Part shown: positions 24,551 to 52,754 of the stretch, in pieces
How the letters are laid out: each line of letters opens with the position of its first letter
Position numbering within the stretch: the stretch's first letter is position 1
Assembly (NCBI GenBank): GCA_949130485.1
Contig: OX422185.1
Coordinates: forward strand, 6,223,928 to 6,287,927
Direction: 5' to 3'
From: Agelas oroides
Lineage: Eukaryota > Porifera > Demospongiae > Agelasida > Agelasidae
Length of the DNA stretch: 64,000 nucleotides
Notes under the pieces: model-generated
Database searches by the model: none
What the model was told of the DNA's origin: nothing
What the model saw: only the letters and a program-made list of their open reading frames with translations
Program-made: the position numbers and the translations under genes

Positions 24551-26677
24551 CGACTCAAATTCATGAAATTACATACCTAGTTTGAATTGTTCTAACAAAG
24601 TCATAAATTGGTTGATAACAAGTTCAGGTTACAACATAGATTGCAACATCGCACAATAGACAGGGTCGGTCGGCTGCCTCTTCCATGTTGACTCTCATTT
24701 GAATGACTTTTGCAACTTCCTACAGTCTCTCAGCAAACACACAGATTCAACATCGTTACAAATTCCAGAACCGCTCTTGATCACCTGTTCACAGAAACCC
24801 AGCTTGGTCACCGACAGCCTGATTCTCTAGCCTCATTCCGAGGCCCTGCCCAAAGAGCAGTCCATCCATTCTCATGCAGTACTTTGGCCACCATCATAGT
24901 GAGAGTGATACCTCAGTAACATCTTAAGCGGGTTTTTTCCACTTTTCTTGTACCTAAACTGGAACTAGGATTCCACTCTTCAGAACATCAGGCACACCAC
25001 TCGCAAGCTCTACTAAGCCATTCATGGTGTTAGGGTGGAGCCAACGAATGAGGCTTTCACCTCTTATTGTTACTACAGACTGTGACCCAATGAAATAAAC
25101 CATGTTGTTTTTTAGCCTTTAACCCAGGCATGGATCTCTCACAGCTTTTGGAATCTACAATAGTTAAAACTATTCCATGCATACTTATAACCTTTAGCCA
25201 AATAGCTAAGTGAAGAGGAAGGTTCTCCGCTACAACTTGAATTAAAACACTCTTTGCAAAGAGTCTTCCATTATTGAAGTCAGTAACCTTCTTCATTTAT
25301 GGCCGCATATAATCACTGGACTGGACTGCAGAATGGACTACTGCACTGACCTTTTATTTTGCACTAAAAATCATTTTTATGGCCTCTAAATGAACTGCAT
25401 CCTGTTTTAGATAGTATCTACTAGCTGCACTGTCTCATTTAGAATGACCATAAGGGTGATATAATGCTATAGGTTATCTCCCCTGAAATGTTAAAAGAGG
25501 AGACAACCTGTGTCCAACGTGCATGAAGGTTCTAGCATATAATAGGATGCAGTTCAGCTCTGGTTCTAGATTGCACTTGCAGTGTGTCCAATACCATCTT
25601 ACATTTTAATCACTCAGGAAAGCAAGAACAGCCTTACATGCTGTGAACTAAAATAAAAATCATTTTATGCCCTCTAACAAGATTTGTCTGCGTGTAGAAT
25701 TGCATCCTACATTATATAAGCTTTTCAACATGACTGCTTGCCAGCCTTGCCTCCAGCTCTTGGTGTCTTCTGTTTTTCGACCATATGTAGACAATCAATT
25801 TCTATGTAGATAGGCGACAATCAGTTTCTGCTTGCAGTAGCTAACTGTAATAAAGTGAGTCATTCATAACATTAGTGTCTTTACTTGAGACAGTAGCTTC
25901 GTAAATGTAAGTTAGCTCCTGTTTGAGAAGATTGATCATCCACTCTGCTTGTAGTTAAGTTTGCTTCACAATACATTAATTACACAATAAACATTGTGTA
26001 CACTTCCAGCAGTGATGGCATTGATCATGCAATTGCTCTGAACTGGAGTATGATTTGTCATCATGAAACTAAATATGCAAAAGTGCAGATCCTTAATCAA
26101 ACCATCCATCAGTCAGTCTTGCCAGCCAGACCCAACCAAACACAAAGCATATCACTTTCAGTCTTATGTTCTGGGTGTGTTGATAGTGAAAGTGATCCAA
26201 AATGTGGTCGGTTGGGTCAGGCATGTAGCTACATCAACCAATATAGCTAGCAGCTACAGTGAGCTAAACTAGCTATATAAATCACAGACCTTGGTTCTTA
26301 GATAGCTACATGAACTACTAGTACAATGATTTGCTGTATGACACTTGAGTCTAGTCAGTATAAAGCTAAATTCACAGCCACATCACTTGCTATAGGTAGC
26401 TAGCTGGAAGTCTGCATATGGAACGCGTTTATATACACAGTGCATAGAAGACATGCACCATTTACAGCAAATGGCTTCCATACAACTGTCCTACAGCACA
26501 TTTCAATTAACCTATTTCACTGTGTCAGACCTCAGAGCAGTCTTCTTTATCACTATATACTATAGTTAGCTAGCTATAGGCTAGCTACGTAGATATAGGA
26601 CCATGTGACCTTTGACTCCTAGGATAGCTACCAGAGTGCAAGCAAGAGTTGGATGGCTAACTCAGGTTTGCCCTTAA
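24551..26677. other. Spacer upstream of gene B
   Basis: No gene or complete element recognised. One isolated half-end of the TAGCCTCATTCC type sits at about 24829. Confidence 0.4.
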
Positions 26678-27648
26678 GGTAGGACAACCTTGAATCACAA
26701 ATCTCTGAGCCATGTGGACGGACTGATGGGTAATGTCTAAGCGTACACAAGATTCACAAAAAGTTTGTACCGAACTGCTTTCTCTAGCTGATAATGCCAA
26801 AAAACTCAATTTTTAGTCCCTCAGCTAAAATAAAAATTTGCACCCTCTCCAAGGCTCCACCCCCAGTCTGACCACATCATCAACACACACACAAAACAAG
26901 TAAAAACTTTACGTATGGGTTTGTCCTGGGACCACTTCAGTTCCAGTCTACAGGCCAAAACACACATTTGACCTCAAAAGCAGTACTTTTGGCTATGCTG
27001 GCTTTCAAGAAAAATTCGACACACCTCCACTCAAACCAACCAACACTGAGCCCAGTTTCAGAAAGCTCAACTCACCCTCTACAAAACTACGTATCCTTTT
27101 TCCCGCTCACCTCCAGGCCAGGGAGTTATGCCCACAAACCTACTTCCTGTCATTGCCCCTAGAATGGAGCCAAGTTACACACATTCCCGCTAGCATAAAA
27201 TCGGGCGGGGCCTACAAGCCCGAAAAGTCAGCTTTCTACAGTACCTTTGCCAGACAACTGTGCGATGACACCCGTCTTCCAGGAGGGCTCTCTGCCTTTC
27301 CACCACACTCACAAACATTCAAACCCACTCAGGCAAGCTTTGCACACACAAATAGCCAACCATCACATTCAACGAGCTAGAAAATCTTTTTACTGTTTTT
27401 TTTTGTTTTTTTTAAGTGTTGGAGGATTTCTTCAAAGTTCCGCCCAGCCACATAAAGTGCCGCCAGACCACTACAAAGGGCCGCAGGCCACATCAAAGGG
27501 ACACGCCCCCCTTGTTGATTCCGGTTGCCGCCATGGGAAAGTGTAAACAAGCCAATGAATTTCAATCGCGCCATTATGGTCACCCGACCTCATTAATTAT
27601 TCATGAGCGGAATCGGCCCGAGCGTTCGCGATTCAAGGTTGTCCTACC
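26678..27648. mobile_element. 0.97-kb element with 19-bp terminal inverted repeats
   Basis: GGTAGGACAACCTTGAATC at 26678-26696 is exactly inverted at 27630-27648. The interior contains short open frames without recognised domains and a GC-rich right part. No clear target duplication was found. Confidence 0.55.
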
Positions 27649-28326
27649 CATAGACAAGGACCAACGTTCACTCATCTGTAGGGCAATAGCATATAAAACA
27701 GACAAGAAACACTTTAGACTCATACAATACCATGCATTGCCCAGTTGGGGCATATGGAAAAACAGGAAATGGAAATGAAATGGAAACTGGAAACAGAAAT
27801 GGGAACAAATAACACACCATTCACTGATGGCAATGGTTGGGACTGAGGCTCAGTATTGCATCTAGGTGCTTATAAAGTAGGGCCTGGGTAGCTATGAAGC
27901 CATCATTTGCTTCACATACTGCAAGCAATCAAAACTGGAAGTGGAAGAAGGTCTAGGAATGAGGCTGTATGTGAATCTTGCTGGGACTACAACAGCTAAG
28001 TTCATTTCTGTTTCCAGTTCTTTTGCCATCAGTGAATGGTGTGTCATTTGTTCCCATTTCTGTTTCCAATTTCCTTTTCCAGGCCTGGGGACGAGACTAG
28101 GCCGTTGAGGCTGTACTGTATTCGACAGACCGCCCTTTCCTCTTTGGAGGAGGGTCTGGATTTCAGACTAGGGTGAAGCTGGAGATGAAGCTTTTCTGAC
28201 TAAACTCTCAAGAGTTTTAGCTAATTCTGCACCACTAAACTGTAGGTTCTGGTAAGCATCTCAGGGTGCGGCTCAGACTGTCACAATGACTCATTCAGCT
28301 TCAGCCTGGTGAAACCTATGGTGAAA

Positions 28327-28387
28327 TAGTCTCGTGCCCAGACCCCACCCAGCTCTCGTGAGAGGGTTGGGACTGGGCACGAGACTA
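28327..28387. mobile_element. 61-bp TAGTCTCGTG-family element with perfect 9-bp TSD
   Basis: Ends TAGTCTCGTGCCCAG and CTGGGCACGAGACTA are exact complements. Flanks 28318-28326 and 28388-28396 are both ATGGTGAAA. Only about 30 bp separate the two arms. Confidence 0.9.
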
Positions 28388-28489
28388 ATGGTGAAACCCG
28401 ATGCGGATATAAATGTATTGTTACGCCTAAAGGGTTAAAGTTGGAATGCGGTATTTGAAGGCAAGCCCGCAAAGAGGAGTGGCCTGTAA

Positions 28490-28603
28490 GATGGACCGTA
28501 GTATATATCTACGGTATGACCAAGCTTTTGAGCTGCTAACCTCCCGCTTGTTGGTGTCATTAGTGCCAAAGTGTCGCTGTATCCCACATCAAGCCAATCT
28601 ACG
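28490..28603 (+). other. Candidate 5' UTR exon of gene C
   Basis: A strong donor CTACG|GTAAGTT ends at 28603, upstream of the gene C acceptor near 33114. No other donor this good was noticed in between. The assignment is by position only, and the intron would be about 4.5 kb. Confidence 0.25.
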
Positions 28604-29097
28604 GTAAGTTACATAACGGTTACATGCTAGCTAGCTAGCGACACTGATCTATGATCGAGAATCGTTCATTGTCTTTTGTTCTCCAGTCTTGGTTGCTTAC
28701 AGTTTGCATGAATGATTCTTGCAAGCACTGAACTGAATTGTATAATTTTTGTCTGCACGCGTAATGGTCATAAATTATCTGAATTTAATGGGTTTCAATT
28801 GAGAATGACAACAGCCTATGCGGTGTGTTCTCTAAACAAAAAAAAAAACACAAAAAGATGTCTATAGAAGGCAATAGCAGTGTATATGTAAGATAAGAGA
28901 TGAAACGCAAAGTTAGGGTACAAAAATATCATTTGTGATCATTTGACACTTACGCCATAGCTAGCAACCAATTTTATTTATGTTGCTCAGGCCAGAGTAC
29001 TTTTCAAAGAGGGTCTGGTAGGTAGGCTTGAAAATGATAAAAATAGTCATGTGATCATAATCCTGGCTACATTTTTGTTGCAAAAAGTACACTAACA

Positions 29098-29651
29098 GTC
29101 CGAGTGGCGTCATATTTTGCTAGTCTCGCAGGCCCGACCCACTTCCGCAAAAGAAGGGAAGGGTCTGGTGAACTGCGTATACAAGCCGTGTCCCAACGGA
29201 ATGCAATTAGCTGGATGACGTAACCAGATTTCAAATAATGCACTCTTGAATTACCTGTTGCGGAGTAAGCACGCTCCCTGAGAAGTATAGTCGAAGTGTT
29301 TTTACAGCTTCTGCAGCAGCGGAAAAGATGTCCTAGCTCATGTACGCCGTTTTGAAGACTGCTATTGCTACTCAAACAGTGACGTAATGTGTCATGTGAC
29401 AAAATACTGCAATGTGATTGTACCGCACTGTACAGTGCGGCGGGACACGGCTTGTATACGCTGTTCACCAGACCCTCTCCCTTCTCTAGCGGAAGTGGGT
29501 CGGGCTTGCGAGACTAATATTTTGCATGGATAATTACAAGCATACTCCAAAAGAGTCAGGCCATCTACAGTTGACAATCTTGGGCTTTTGTTGGCCCTAT
29601 TTTGGTGAATACGCTTGTAATTATCCATGCAAAATATGACGCCACTCGGAC
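29098..29651. mobile_element. Outer MITE with GTCCGAGTGGCGTC ends, interrupted by a nested element
   Basis: The arms (GTCCGAGTGGCGTC, ATATTTTGCATGG, ATAATTACAAGC) are inverted between the left side (29098-29120, continuing at 29526) and the right side (29613-29651). The left arm is split by the element at 29121-29516. Confidence 0.75.
29121..29516. mobile_element. TAGTCTCGC-family MITE nested in another MITE, perfect 9-bp TSD
   Basis: Ends TAGTCTCGCAGGCCCGACCC and its near complement, with arms of about 75 bp. ATATTTTGC is duplicated at 29112-29120 and 29517-29525. The duplication is part of the outer element's arm, which also proves the insertion order. Confidence 0.92.
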
Positions 29652-31689
29652 AAAGTCTGCTTGCAGCTTCACACACACACAGTTATCATTTTAAGCAGCA
29701 TCTGCCAAAATTTGGGCTAGTCGGCCCGAGCAACATATACGGCTCTATTTTTGTGAGGTATGTATTGGAAAACTGACACAAAAACAAATCGTGCCTCTCT
29801 ATTAGCTATACCACCTACTGTAAGTGATCAGAAACTGGAAATGCATAAGACCTGGGATGAAGCTACATATTCTGTGGTTGTTTACTGTTACAGGTGTACC
29901 AGTAGCTATATTCCTATGGTATTAGTACCTACACAATGTTGTTTTGCTAGCTAAAACTGAGGGGCCGGGGTTGACACACAGCTTATTTAAACTAGAATGA
30001 TGGCTTAGCATCCCACTTTCACATTAGCAGTAGTGTTTTTTGCAGTTCTGTTTTCAATCAGCTGCGGTGCACAGTCTCTTTTTCGGAAGCGCAGCTGTTA
30101 ACGATTATTTCAACAATAATATAATAGTCATTCCTGAGACTTGGTCTCACTTTGCATTCGTGCAAAATTGGTGCAGTTAGTGTAAGAGAAAGTGTTCGTT
30201 ATATTTATACTAACTTATTGGCCTCGTAAATCTTTAGCTAATGTGTGCATCTCTACCAGTTGCAAAACTTTAACGGGAACTTTCTATCCTTGGATTCCGA
30301 CTTCAATATTTAATGGGCAAAGGGTAAAGGTGGGATGATTTTGGAACCATTCCGTCCAGGGTGTCATTACAGCACTGTGAGCACGGATGACATAGCACTT
30401 CAGGTGTATGTTTATGAATCAGGTGAAACACCCCACAAATTCATGAGTTCCACCCCATCTGGCACAAGCATACGAAAGTACATTGAATACTGCACCATAG
30501 ACAGTATTACATACGTGAATATTACTGTACTGGGTTCAGCAGTATTGGCAAGGGACTTTGAAATAACCTGCAACAGAAGCAACTATATACATTGGTCTAC
30601 TTGCTCAGACTTCATACTGTGATTCTTAAGTTTTACCAGAACCTGAGTACAAGGCTATCCTTTGCTATGGGTTTAGTATCTCAGTGGTAAGGACATCCAA
30701 CAGCTATTTGGGTTGATCGATCTGTAGCTGGATCCCAGATTATTCTGCAACCTCATTCTCTCCTTGAAAAGTTATGCAAGATATTAGACCTCCAGTGCAA
30801 CTCAATGAGTTATATACTTGAGTAAGTCTGTAGATTAATTATCTGTTATCTACAGCTTATTCATAACATTAGCTGGGTCAGTGTGGGTGGAAACATGGTG
30901 AATAGTACACCACACCAAGCTAACCATGGCTGTAACAGTTTCTGATACCAGTAGGTAAGAGCAGTGGTAGGTAAGAGGGTGCAGTCCCAATGTTGTGAGC
31001 TATATATATAGCCATTCGGGTTTCCTTATGTATGTTACCTTGTAGTTATCTGACAAAAGCCACATACTCACGGTACACAGAATAGCTAGGAGATAATGAT
31101 TACTTTCCAAGCCATCAATTCACTGTTGAATGGGTACTTGTGAATTCTTGGAAAAGATGTGAATTTTGTTGTACCCGGTTGTTTAGTCCACTTAATTAGT
31201 TAACTAATACTATTGTTTACTTTCAGTTTGGATCAATTCAATAAGAGGGTGCAGTCCCAATGTTGTGAGCTGTCTAAAAAACTACAAACAATATTCTACA
31301 AACTTACAGGTCTCAAACAGGCTGAACAAGTTTTGAGTTCTTGTTTAAATCATTCATGAATGATTCACAACTTGATACTTGGAAGTCTGCTCGATAGGTT
31401 CTCTGGTAATGGCTTTGAATTGAAAGTTGAAACTTGGTGCTGTTATTTTCAGTTTCTAAAGTGAGGGCTATAATTCAAAATCCATATCTACATTTCAGTT
31501 TTCAGCAGTATCAAATTACAAGAAGCCTGTAAAGCTATACCAAAATGGCTGATTATGACAACTACAAGACGAACATAGTAAGTGCATGTGTATGGTACCT
31601 AACCAGGTATGCAGGAGGGGAGAGCCTGGAATGAGCTAGGGTATATGGTACCCTTTCACTCCTATTGTGGTTGGTATGAGAATACATAT

Positions 31690-31925
31690 GTGGCAGTCAC
31701 ATGTAGAAATCGAAGGTTATTCCGTCGCGTATTTCGATTGCATCGCTGTGTTTGAAGCACCATTCACTGAACTTCCGTTAAGGGTGGGGCTCAGACGTGC
31801 TTCTTAGATGCATGAATATCTAATAAATCTACGAAGCACATATGAGCCGCGCCCTTAACGGAAGTTCAGCGATACAGCACTTTGAAGGCAGCGATGTGAT
31901 CGAAATATGCAACGGGACTGCCACA
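31690..31925. mobile_element. GTGGCAGTC MITE, copy 2
   Basis: Near-perfect fold-back with ends GTGGCAGTC and GACTGCCAC, and inner arms CTGAACTTCCGTTAAGGG and complement. Related copies are at 16103-16326 and, broken, at 40040-40465. Confidence 0.8.
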
Positions 31926-32549
31926 TTTTCTATGTAACTGCCTTACATCACTAAACTGGGGAGAGGCTACTTGAACATTACGTGGTATAGCTGCCTGAGC
32001 CAAGTACTGTATGCAAATCCTTGTGTCTAAAGAATGCAAATTGTGTATTGTGTAATCATTAGCATCTTGGGGTGCGGTTACTTTGGCAAGGTCAAACTTA
32101 ACGGATTCATGAAGCACTAGCCATCCGTGCGTGTGTGTCATAGTGTTTATACACAAACCCTGGTTTGAATATACTATTACACTCAAACACTGCACAACTC
32201 AATTAGTAAATTGGAATATCATGACAAAGACATGGTTATGGTTACTGTAGAAAGCTTGTTACATTCGAGGTTGGTAGGTTTGTTCATGGTGGCTTCTCTA
32301 CACTCACTCCCAGCTTGTTTTTCTTGCAACAACATCTACATGTATCTATATAGTTTAGCCACTGACACATGTACATGGATCTATAGTTTAGCCACTGCAC
32401 ATGATGAAATTACCAGGCCTCCCCTTGATCACTTTAGTTTTGCACAACTTTGGAGGACTGACATTTACCAATCAATTGTGGCACGATTTGCATCTTATCA
32501 GTCTTGCAAAACATGGTCGTAATATTTGTAGCCAGAAGCTAACCCGGAT

Positions 32550-32690
32550 GCAATGGGCGCTATTGGGTTTAAAGGTTGTAAAAATTCTGGGTGCATACGG
32601 GCACTATCTGGGTTAAAGATTCTGGGCACATATGGGCACTATCCGGGTTAAAGATTGTGCACGCATACAGGTGCTATTGGGGTTAAAGTG
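32550..32690. repeat. Degenerate tandem repeat, about 36 bp unit
   Basis: About four units of the form gggcactatctgggttaaag with diverged spacers. Confidence 0.7.
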
Positions 32691-33151
32691 TTAATTAATG
32701 TTCTGTCTGCTGATTCCTTGCAGTAGAATTATGCCTCACACACCCACCATGCAGGGTGTGGGATATTTACACTAGCAGATCAATGGCTCAAACATGGACT
32801 GTGAATATCTATATTGGCTAATGTAGTTGTGGAGAGGTCAAAATACTCTATTCAGATCATTGAACAGTTTAGATAAGTGAAAAAATTTACACATACTAAA
32901 TACTTTCAGAGTAAAGTTTAGTGGCCTATGGCCTTGTTCCCACAGCCCTCCCACTGCAGAGGGCCCGTGGGAATAAAGTGAAGTGAATCCCACTTCATGA
33001 TTTTAAGAACCTAAGTGAAAGCAACGAGAAATATGTAATAGCGATTGAGGCATGGAAAGGGGGAGGGGGTGTACTTCCTACTGTTATGAGCATTGACCCA
33101 TAACATTACTTGCAGGTTCCATTCTCTGCTCTGTAACTAAACAACAAGCTG

Positions 33152-35816
<2,665 letters not shown>

Positions 35817-35945
35817 TTTGTTTACACAGTTAATCAGCACTTAATTACTTATGTAAATACATCATTTCTCTCTTTGTGTGCAATTTCTCATATTATTATT
35901 TGAAAAAAATTTTTGTAATTAATTTTCAGCAACCTATGGTTGTAA

Positions 35946-35951
35946 AATAAA
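35946..35951 (+). terminator. Polyadenylation signal AATAAA of gene C
   Basis: AATAAA lies 130 bp after the gene C stop at 35816, in an AT-rich 3' UTR with GT-rich sequence just beyond. Confidence 0.6.
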
Positions 35952-36582
35952 CTCATACCAAACGTGTGCATTTTACCCAGTATGTAATCTCGTTTTAATG
36001 GTTCTAGCTACCACTAATCAAGGCCAGCAAAGCCTCCCAGACTGTCTAGACATTAGTCTGACCACTACTTCATTGAAGCACCATTATTCCCTGCACTTGT
36101 GTAATAACATGTGGCTTCCTGCACCACAATTCATCAGAGCTGATGCTTCACATTTCGATGTACAAGTCTTTCCTCCTTTTAATTGTTCCAGTTCACCACC
36201 CAGAGTGACCTCAGAAGCAGTCTCAGAGCAAACTAAATCTTCCTGGAGGGGGAGGCTAGTAGTGTTGTGCACTTCCATGCACAGCCACATGAGCAAATCA
36301 TGCACTTGCATGTTGAATGGAAGCTTTTTTGTGTGGCCTGACCACCCAAACACTGCTTGCTCTGACCTTGGCTACCACGCATCTGGACATGCAGTATGAC
36401 CTATAGTAAACATGATAAGCTGTGTAAACAATGAATACACAGTGTTTACAACATCAATAAGAAGTATCACAGGTAAAAACCAGTAAATTGATTATGGCCC
36501 AAATCTGTACTTACCCTTCAGCTATATACGTATTCAGTAAGCATGACCATAAATGGTAGAGTAATAGCACACACTATACCAT

Positions 36583-36647
36583 TAGCCTCGTTCCCAGGCT
36601 CTTGTTTGGGGGAGGCACAAGAGCCTAGCTGGGAATGATCGAGGCTA
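36583..36647. mobile_element. TAGCCTCG-family palindromic element without clear TSD
   Basis: Ends TAGCCTCGTTCCCAGGCTC and complement (gggaatgatcgaggcta). Flanking nonamers do not match well. Confidence 0.65.
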
Positions 36648-36783
36648 CCACTACCATCCATGACTGTTTGCATGACAAACCAATTATATGTACCTAATGA
36701 GCTAATGGCTAGCTAACTGTTGAAGTTTAACATATACCAGAATTTTAAATGATGCATTTGTATACAAAGCAGAGTACTTTCCA

Positions 36784-36891
36784 TAACCTCGTTCCCAGGC
36801 CCTCGTCCAGCTCCCTGTCGCTTGCAGTACGGTTAAGCTTAACTGTACTGCAAGCGACGGGAAGCTGGACGAGGGCCTGGGAACGAGGCTA
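36784..36891. mobile_element. TAGCCTCG-family element with perfect 9-bp TSD
   Basis: 108-bp near-perfect palindrome (CCTCGTTCCCAGGCCCTCG arm, GCAAGCGACGGGAAGCTGG inner arm). TACTTTCCA flanks it at 36775-36783 and 36892-36900. Confidence 0.92.
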
Positions 36892-37615
36892 TACTTTCCA
36901 TTTAATGCACAGCAAAATATCTATGAATTTCATTATTTGGGGGTTCAAATAAGTGAAGATTCGGATAACTGAAGTTTGGATAAGTGACTTTCCCTGTAAC
37001 TAAATGCTAAGCTCCATCTTATAATAGGCATGTGCATCATACAGCCTGACAGCTCACTACTAGCAATCAACTAATGAAGTACTCCAGAGCAAAGTGGTGC
37101 AAGCAATTTGTGAAATGTCTATACACTTTTTGCAAACTTGGCACAACCTAAAGACTTCAGATAACTCATCTTTGTGTTAGGCCACTTTCCTCAGAGGAGG
37201 TATGACAACATGAAGCTAAAGGCTAAAGCAGCCCTTCAATATCGTCAATCATTTTTAAAGTGGCCTATGATTATGATGGTACTCTGAGGAAATAAAGTGA
37301 ATCAACCTTCAAGTTGATTGACCGATTCGGCCCCTGGTGGGCATCTCGCTTAGTGGGTGTACCTGAACTGTCCATAACATTCTTGAACTTTGCACTTTGA
37401 GAAGTACAATGGCTGAAAAGCACTCACAAAATCACAACTGTACACCCCTCAATGAAAAGTGGAGATAGAATGCTCCTAATGCTAAAAAAAGCTCTAGTTT
37501 TCCGAAGCAGTTGTATTCCACACATATAAACATTTACCGTGATATCACTGCGTCATACCTCCTCTGGCGGCTCCTCAATTTAAGCTATCATGTATATACA
37601 ATAAATAAATAAATG

Positions 37616-51540
<13,925 letters not shown>

Positions 51541-51588
51541 GGTGGCTTGTCTCTCTCTTCAACACTCACTGCAGAAAGGGTGGGGAGG

Positions 51589-52105
51589 AAGGAAGAGGAA
51601 AGGAGGAGAAAGAACAGCGGAGGGCAGAGGTGAGAGGTGAAAAGAGAGAAGGAAAGGGGAGAAGGGAGGGAAGTGAGAAAAGGAGGGGAGGGGAGGGGAG
51701 GGGAGGGGAGGGGAGGGGAGGGGAGGGGAGGGGAGGGGAGGGGAGGGGAGGGGAGGGGAGAGAAGGAGAAAGGGGAGGGGAGAGGAGAGTGAAAGGGGAA
51801 AAGGAGAAGAAGGGAGGGAGGGGAAGAGGGAAGGAGAAAGGGGAGGGAAGGGGGAAGGGAAAGGAGAGAAGGAGAAAGGGAGGGGAGGGGACAGAGGAGA
51901 CAAGAAGGGAGAGGGGGAGAGAGAAGAGAAGAGGGAGGGGGGGCAAGGGGAGAGGAAGGAACGGGGGGTCAAGGGGAGAGGAAGGAACGGGGGAGACGAA
52001 AGGGAAAGGGAGGGTGTTGGAGGAGAGGGGAGAGAAGGGAGAGAGGGAAGGGAAAAGAAGCAGAGGAGAGGAGGGGAGAAGGGAGGAGAAGAGAGAGGAA
52101 GGTGA
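51589..52105. repeat. Purine-rich array with (GGGGA)n immediately upstream of the UCP4-like gene
   Basis: It includes about 15 uninterrupted GGGGA units at 51684-51760, then degenerate GGGA/GGAA sequence. It starts 49 bp upstream of the start codon at 51540. Four or more G-runs of length four separated by one base fit the G-quadruplex pattern. Confidence 0.95.
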
Positions 52106-52410
52106 GAGACCATTCAGTACTAAATCAAAATGTGACAAGGAACAGTTCTCAGGTAGAAAATAATATCAAAAACTGCAAATGATTATCCAAAAGAGACATT
52201 ACTTCTGTTGCAGTTTGCAGTTATTACAAAAGTGTTTGTGCAAACAATGAATGTATTTTACGGTTATCTTGCAGTTTGGTAACATAAATAGTGTATACTC
52301 ACATTGGCACCACATTGGGGGGGGGTTATATTCTCACAGTTCCAAGTTAAGATGGCATCGAGTAACAGGTCACACCCTACCTTAATTGTCTCCTAGCAGT
52401 GTAGTCATGA

Positions 52411-52454
52411 TAACCTTTCCCAAGCTCCTCCCCAGGAGCCTGGGGATGAGGTTA
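52411..52454. mobile_element. 44-bp TAACC-variant palindromic element
   Basis: Ends taacctttcccaagctcc and gcctggggatgaggtta. Flanks TAGTCATGA and TAGTTATGG match at 7 of 9. Confidence 0.6.
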
Positions 52455-52523
52455 TAGTTATGGCACTTAGACGACTAGAATGCAGCTAACTGGTGCATAC
52501 TTGGACAATCCATTCTCCAATTG

Positions 52524-52680
52524 AAGAGAAGGTTATCTGTTACCAACTTGAGCTTGGAAAATAACTTGCCGACGTTTCGACTGACTGCTCCAGTCGTCAT
52601 CAGGGCAAAAGTGACGACTGGAGCATTCAGTCAAAACGTCGGCAAGTTATTTGCTCAAGTTGGTAACAGATAACCTTCCC
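52524..52680. repeat. Long palindrome with GACGTTTCGACTGA / CGTCGGCAAG arms
   Basis: The two halves (arm blocks GGTTATCTGTTACCAACTTG, AACTTGCCGACGTTT, GACTGACTGCTCCAGTCGTC) are complementary. A single half recurs at about 55412-55490. It borders the 26-bp minisatellite. Confidence 0.85.
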
Positions 52681-52754
52681 TTCATTTATGCAGAAGCCAA
52701 CTGAGAAGCCACTGAAAACATTCTCCAATTGTAAGTCATACCAGAACAAGAAGA

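Larger units (their letters stand above)
28604..33113. other. Probable 5' intron of gene C, repeat-rich
   Basis: It contains the nested elements at 29098-29651, the 31690-31925 MITE, a 29-bp direct repeat (aagagggtgcagtcccaatg...) near 30972 and 31243, and a tandem repeat at 32550-32690. An open frame at 30335-30622 (95 codons with several NxT/NxS sites) is unrecognised and unsupported by splice context. Confidence 0.45.
35952..37615. other. Spacer between the convergent gene C and UCP4-like gene
   Basis: It holds two TAGCCTCG-family elements (36583-36647 and 36784-36891) and otherwise unremarkable sequence. No further gene is supported. Confidence 0.5.

Noticed and set aside
30665..30735. 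Second tRNA-like sequence (GTATCTCAGTGGTAAGG...)
   Set aside because: Only an A-box-like stretch is convincing; no good B box or cloverleaf could be drawn.
51559..52163. Open frames of 177-190 codons rich in Gly/Glu/Arg or Ser/Pro/Leu
   Set aside because: Low-complexity purine array upstream of the UCP4-like gene, open on both strands and in several frames.
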